From Gemmatimonadota bacterium (GTDB lineage: Bacteria > Gemmatimonadota > Gemmatimonadetes > Longimicrobiales > Gaopeijiaceae): a stretch of 64,000 bases of DNA. A program made the position numbers and the translations under genes. Location: the NCBI GenBank assembly GCA_022827345.1, contig JAJDTB010000007.1, positions 96,012 through 160,011 of the forward strand, in the 5' to 3' direction. The notes under the pieces were generated by a model. The model was not told the DNA's origin, did not search any database, and worked only from the letters and a program-made list of their open reading frames with translations. This document shows positions 62,427 through 64,000 of this stretch, one piece after another; the stretch's first letter is position 1; the number at the start of each line of letters is the position of its first letter.

Positions 62427-63644
62427 TCAGGTCTCGGCTCTCCGGCCCGCGAGATAGGCCGCCCAATCATCCATGAGCCTACGCCGCCGCTCGAACAGGT
62501 CGGTGCGCCGGTACGCGGCCTCGACCTTGTTCTGGACCGCGTGCGCCAGCGCCGCCTCGACGACCTCGCGCGGGTGATCGGTCTCCTCGGCCGCCCAGTC
62601 CCGGAAGCTCGACCTGAATCCGTGCGGCACCGCCGCGATCCCGAGGCGCTGGAGCATCTGGCGCAGCTGCTTGTCGGCAAGCGGCTTGCCGCCCTCTCGG
62701 GTGAAGACCTTCCGGGAAGCTCCGCCCTCCAGCCTCCGCGCCTCATCGAGAATCTGCATGGCGCGGCGGCCCAAAGGCACCCGGTGTTCGCGGTTCGCTT
62801 TCATGCGCGTCGCGGGCACCGTCCAAACACCATCCGTCCGATTGATCTCCGTCCACTCGGCCCACCGGATCTCTCCCCACCTCGCCGCCGTGAGCACCAA
62901 GAACTCGAAAGCGAGCTTGGCGACGGGCGCCGCGTCCGAGGCGCGCACCTTCGTGACCGCCGAAGACACCTCGCGATGCGGCAGCGCCCGCCTGTGCCTC
63001 ACGGTCGCGTCCTGCGGTCCCAGGACCGGTCCCACGCGGTCAGCCGGGTTGTCCGGCCGGTACTCCATCGCGACGGCCCATTCGAGCACGGTACGGATGC
63101 GCTGGCGCAGCACCTTGGCCGTGGGTGCCTTCACGTGCCAGATCGGGGCAAGGATCTCAAGCACGTCGCCGCTCGTCACCTCCGAGATGGGCATTCCGCC
63201 GATGCGCGGAAAGGCGTACCGCTTCAGGCTCGCCATCCAGCCACGCGCGTGCCGTTGGCTGCGCCATCCGGACCGCTTCTGCTCCATGACGCGCTCGGCA
63301 GCCTCGGCAAAGCTCGGCATGCTCTTGGCGCGGCGTCTTTCGGCGAGCGGATCCCCGCCCTCGCGGGCGAGCTTGCGGTTAGCCCGTGCCTTCTCGCGGG
63401 CCTCGGCGAGAGAAACGAGCGCGACGCTGCCGAGTCCGAAGTCGCGGCGGCGACCGCGGATGACGAGGCGCTGCACCCAACTGCGCGCACCGCTCGGCTG
63501 AACGTAGAGGTAGAGTCCATTGCCGTCGCAGTGCCTCCCGGGAGGTGCGGAGCGCACGAAGGCAGCCGACAGCCGCTTGTGGGGGTGGCGGCCTTTCGGC
63601 TTGGTTCTCCGGGTCGGAGCGGGGGTGCGGGTTACGTCATCCAT
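62427..63644 (-). CDS. Tyrosine integrase of element 2
   Basis: A 405-residue tyrosine recombinase related to the element 1 integrase but clearly diverged. The N-terminal domain has GLYLYVQPSGARSWVQRLVIRGRRRDFGLG, the catalytic core TAARWGEIRWAEW (Arg), HGFRSSFRDWAAEE (His-x2-Arg) and VEAAYRRTD (Tyr). ATG 63644 (MDDVTRT) is chosen; the frame stays open upstream but without domain character. It presumably recognises the 16-bp core in mobB. The repeat copy lies 148 bp upstream of its start. Confidence 0.92.
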   Translation of the reverse strand: MDDVTRTPAPTRRTKPKGRHPHKRLSAAFVRSAPPGRHCDGNGLYLYVQPSGARSWVQRLVIRGRRRDFGLGSVALVSLAEAREKARANRKLAREGGDPLAERRRAKSMPSFAEAAERVMEQKRSGWRSQRHARGWMASLKRYAFPRIGGMPISEVTSGDVLEILAPIWHVKAPTAKVLRQRIRTVLEWAVAMEYRPDNPADRVGPVLGPQDATVRHRRALPHREVSSAVTKVRASDAAPVAKLAFEFLVLTAARWGEIRWAEWTEINRTDGVWTVPATRMKANREHRVPLGRRAMQILDEARRLEGGASRKVFTREGGKPLADKQLRQMLQRLGIAAVPHGFRSSFRDWAAEETDHPREVVEAALAHAVQNKVEAAYRRTDLFERRRRLMDDWAAYLAGRRAET

Positions 63645-63792
63645 TACCTCATAATGTGTGGGACGGAGGTGGATGTCAAGAAACGCGACGAGTAGCGAAA
63701 AGCGGGCGAGTACCAGCCTAAAGCATTGTGCGCATGTAATATACAAGACTACACGGAACGTCATGGGACATCACTGGAATCATGATAGCCGT

Positions 63793-63808
63793 TTCCTCGG
63801 TATCTGCG
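63793..63808 (+). repeat. Right attachment-site repeat of element 2
   Basis: TTCCTCGGTATCTGCG, identical to the copy at 60372. The mobB-like reading frame continues from here. Confidence 0.85.
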
Positions 63809-64000
63809 GCGGCAGCTGGGCGACGATGCACTGGCTGTCGAGGAGCATCCACGACCGGATCGAGACCTTGGGGGAGCTGGACACGCGGACCGAGTGGGCG
63901 CGCGCGATGCTGGCCGAGATCGAGGAGACGACCTGGGGCGTCGAGTTGATGGAGAGCAGCGGGGAGCGGTGGGTGTCGCTGCCCGCCGGCACGCCGGTCC
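63793..64000 (+). pseudogene. MbeB-like mobilization gene, 3' part (interrupted)
   Basis: From the repeat the frame reads FLGICGGSWATMHWLSRSI followed by HDRIETLGELDTRTEWARAMLAEIEETTWGVELME and runs off the window. It joins the 5' part at 60132-60387 without a frame change. The hydrophobic segment followed by a coiled coil and ETTWGVELxE ending is typical of mobilization proteins in this family. There is no start codon on this side of element 2, so the part is probably untranslated. Confidence 0.8.

Larger units (their letters stand above)
60372..63808. mobile_element. Element 2, integrated inside the mobB-like gene of element 1
   Basis: About 3.4 kb between two copies of TTCCTCGGTATCTGCG. 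It contains an outer-membrane-like cargo gene, a broken mobC, an oriT-like region, the conserved post-int block and a tyrosine integrase on the minus strand. Its homologous parts run in opposite orientation to element 1. Joining the flanks at the repeat restores an uninterrupted mobB reading frame. Confidence 0.85.
56700..64000 (+). mobile_element. Integrative mobilizable element 1 (ColE1-like relaxosome)
   Basis: Order: tyrosine integrase, conserved post-int block, HTH protein, AlpA regulator, oriT-like hairpins, mobC, MbeA-like relaxase, overlapping MbeB-like gene. The left end lies between about 56610 and 56783; the right end is beyond the window. Position 60372-63808 is occupied by a second element. 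No transfer apparatus genes are visible, so it would rely on another conjugative system. Confidence 0.75.

Overview
The window is a GC-rich bacterial chromosome segment. A SusC/SusD-type outer-membrane pair, a tricorn-type S41 protease, many lipoproteins and secreted six-bladed propellers, BlaI/BlaR1-like regulation and paired M16 peptidases together suggest a Gemmatimonadota-like, protein- and peptide-degrading Gram-negative organism. This placement is inference from gene content; no rRNA or tRNA gene was seen.

Layout. 1-16 kb is mostly housekeeping: a serine hydrolase end, a blaI-blaR1 pair with two operators, an HD protein, nth, an NSS transporter, a YheT hydrolase, glycyl-tRNA synthetase, a coiled-coil protein with 11-residue repeats, an SDR, nfuA, dihydroorotase, an EEP nuclease and gpmI. 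15.6-32 kb is an uptake and catabolism region: TRAP transporter genes (dctQM and, on the opposite strand, dctP, separated by an ATPase remnant), a serine hydrolase, an SDR and an M19 dipeptidase, then susC-susD and two tandem CocE/S15 hydrolases. 32-46 kb holds a parDE module, the tricorn protease, a five-gene block (membrane protein, ECF sigma factor, membrane-anchored propeller protein, two more propeller proteins), a higBA module and two M16 peptidases. 46-54 kb has a duplicated-domain lipoprotein, an outer-membrane/SGNH/membrane trio, an aldo-keto reductase and a choice-of-anchor protein, then a decayed zone with the tail of a type I restriction subunit.

54.8-64 kb is mobile DNA. A ColE1-like integrative mobilizable element (integrase, HTH protein, AlpA, oriT-like hairpins, mobC, relaxase, mobB) begins where a leucine-rich-repeat metalloprotease loses its 5' end. 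A second, smaller related element (60.37-63.81 kb) sits inside mobB of the first. A perfect 16-bp direct repeat flanks it, and mobB reads straight on after the insertion. The inner element keeps an integrase and an oriT-like region, but its mobC is broken and it has no visible relaxase, so it looks like a parasite of another mobile element.

Two dispersed intergenic repeats run through the window: a 39-bp AT-rich quasi-palindrome (four copies) and a 34-bp imperfect hairpin (three copies, all near toxin-antitoxin genes).
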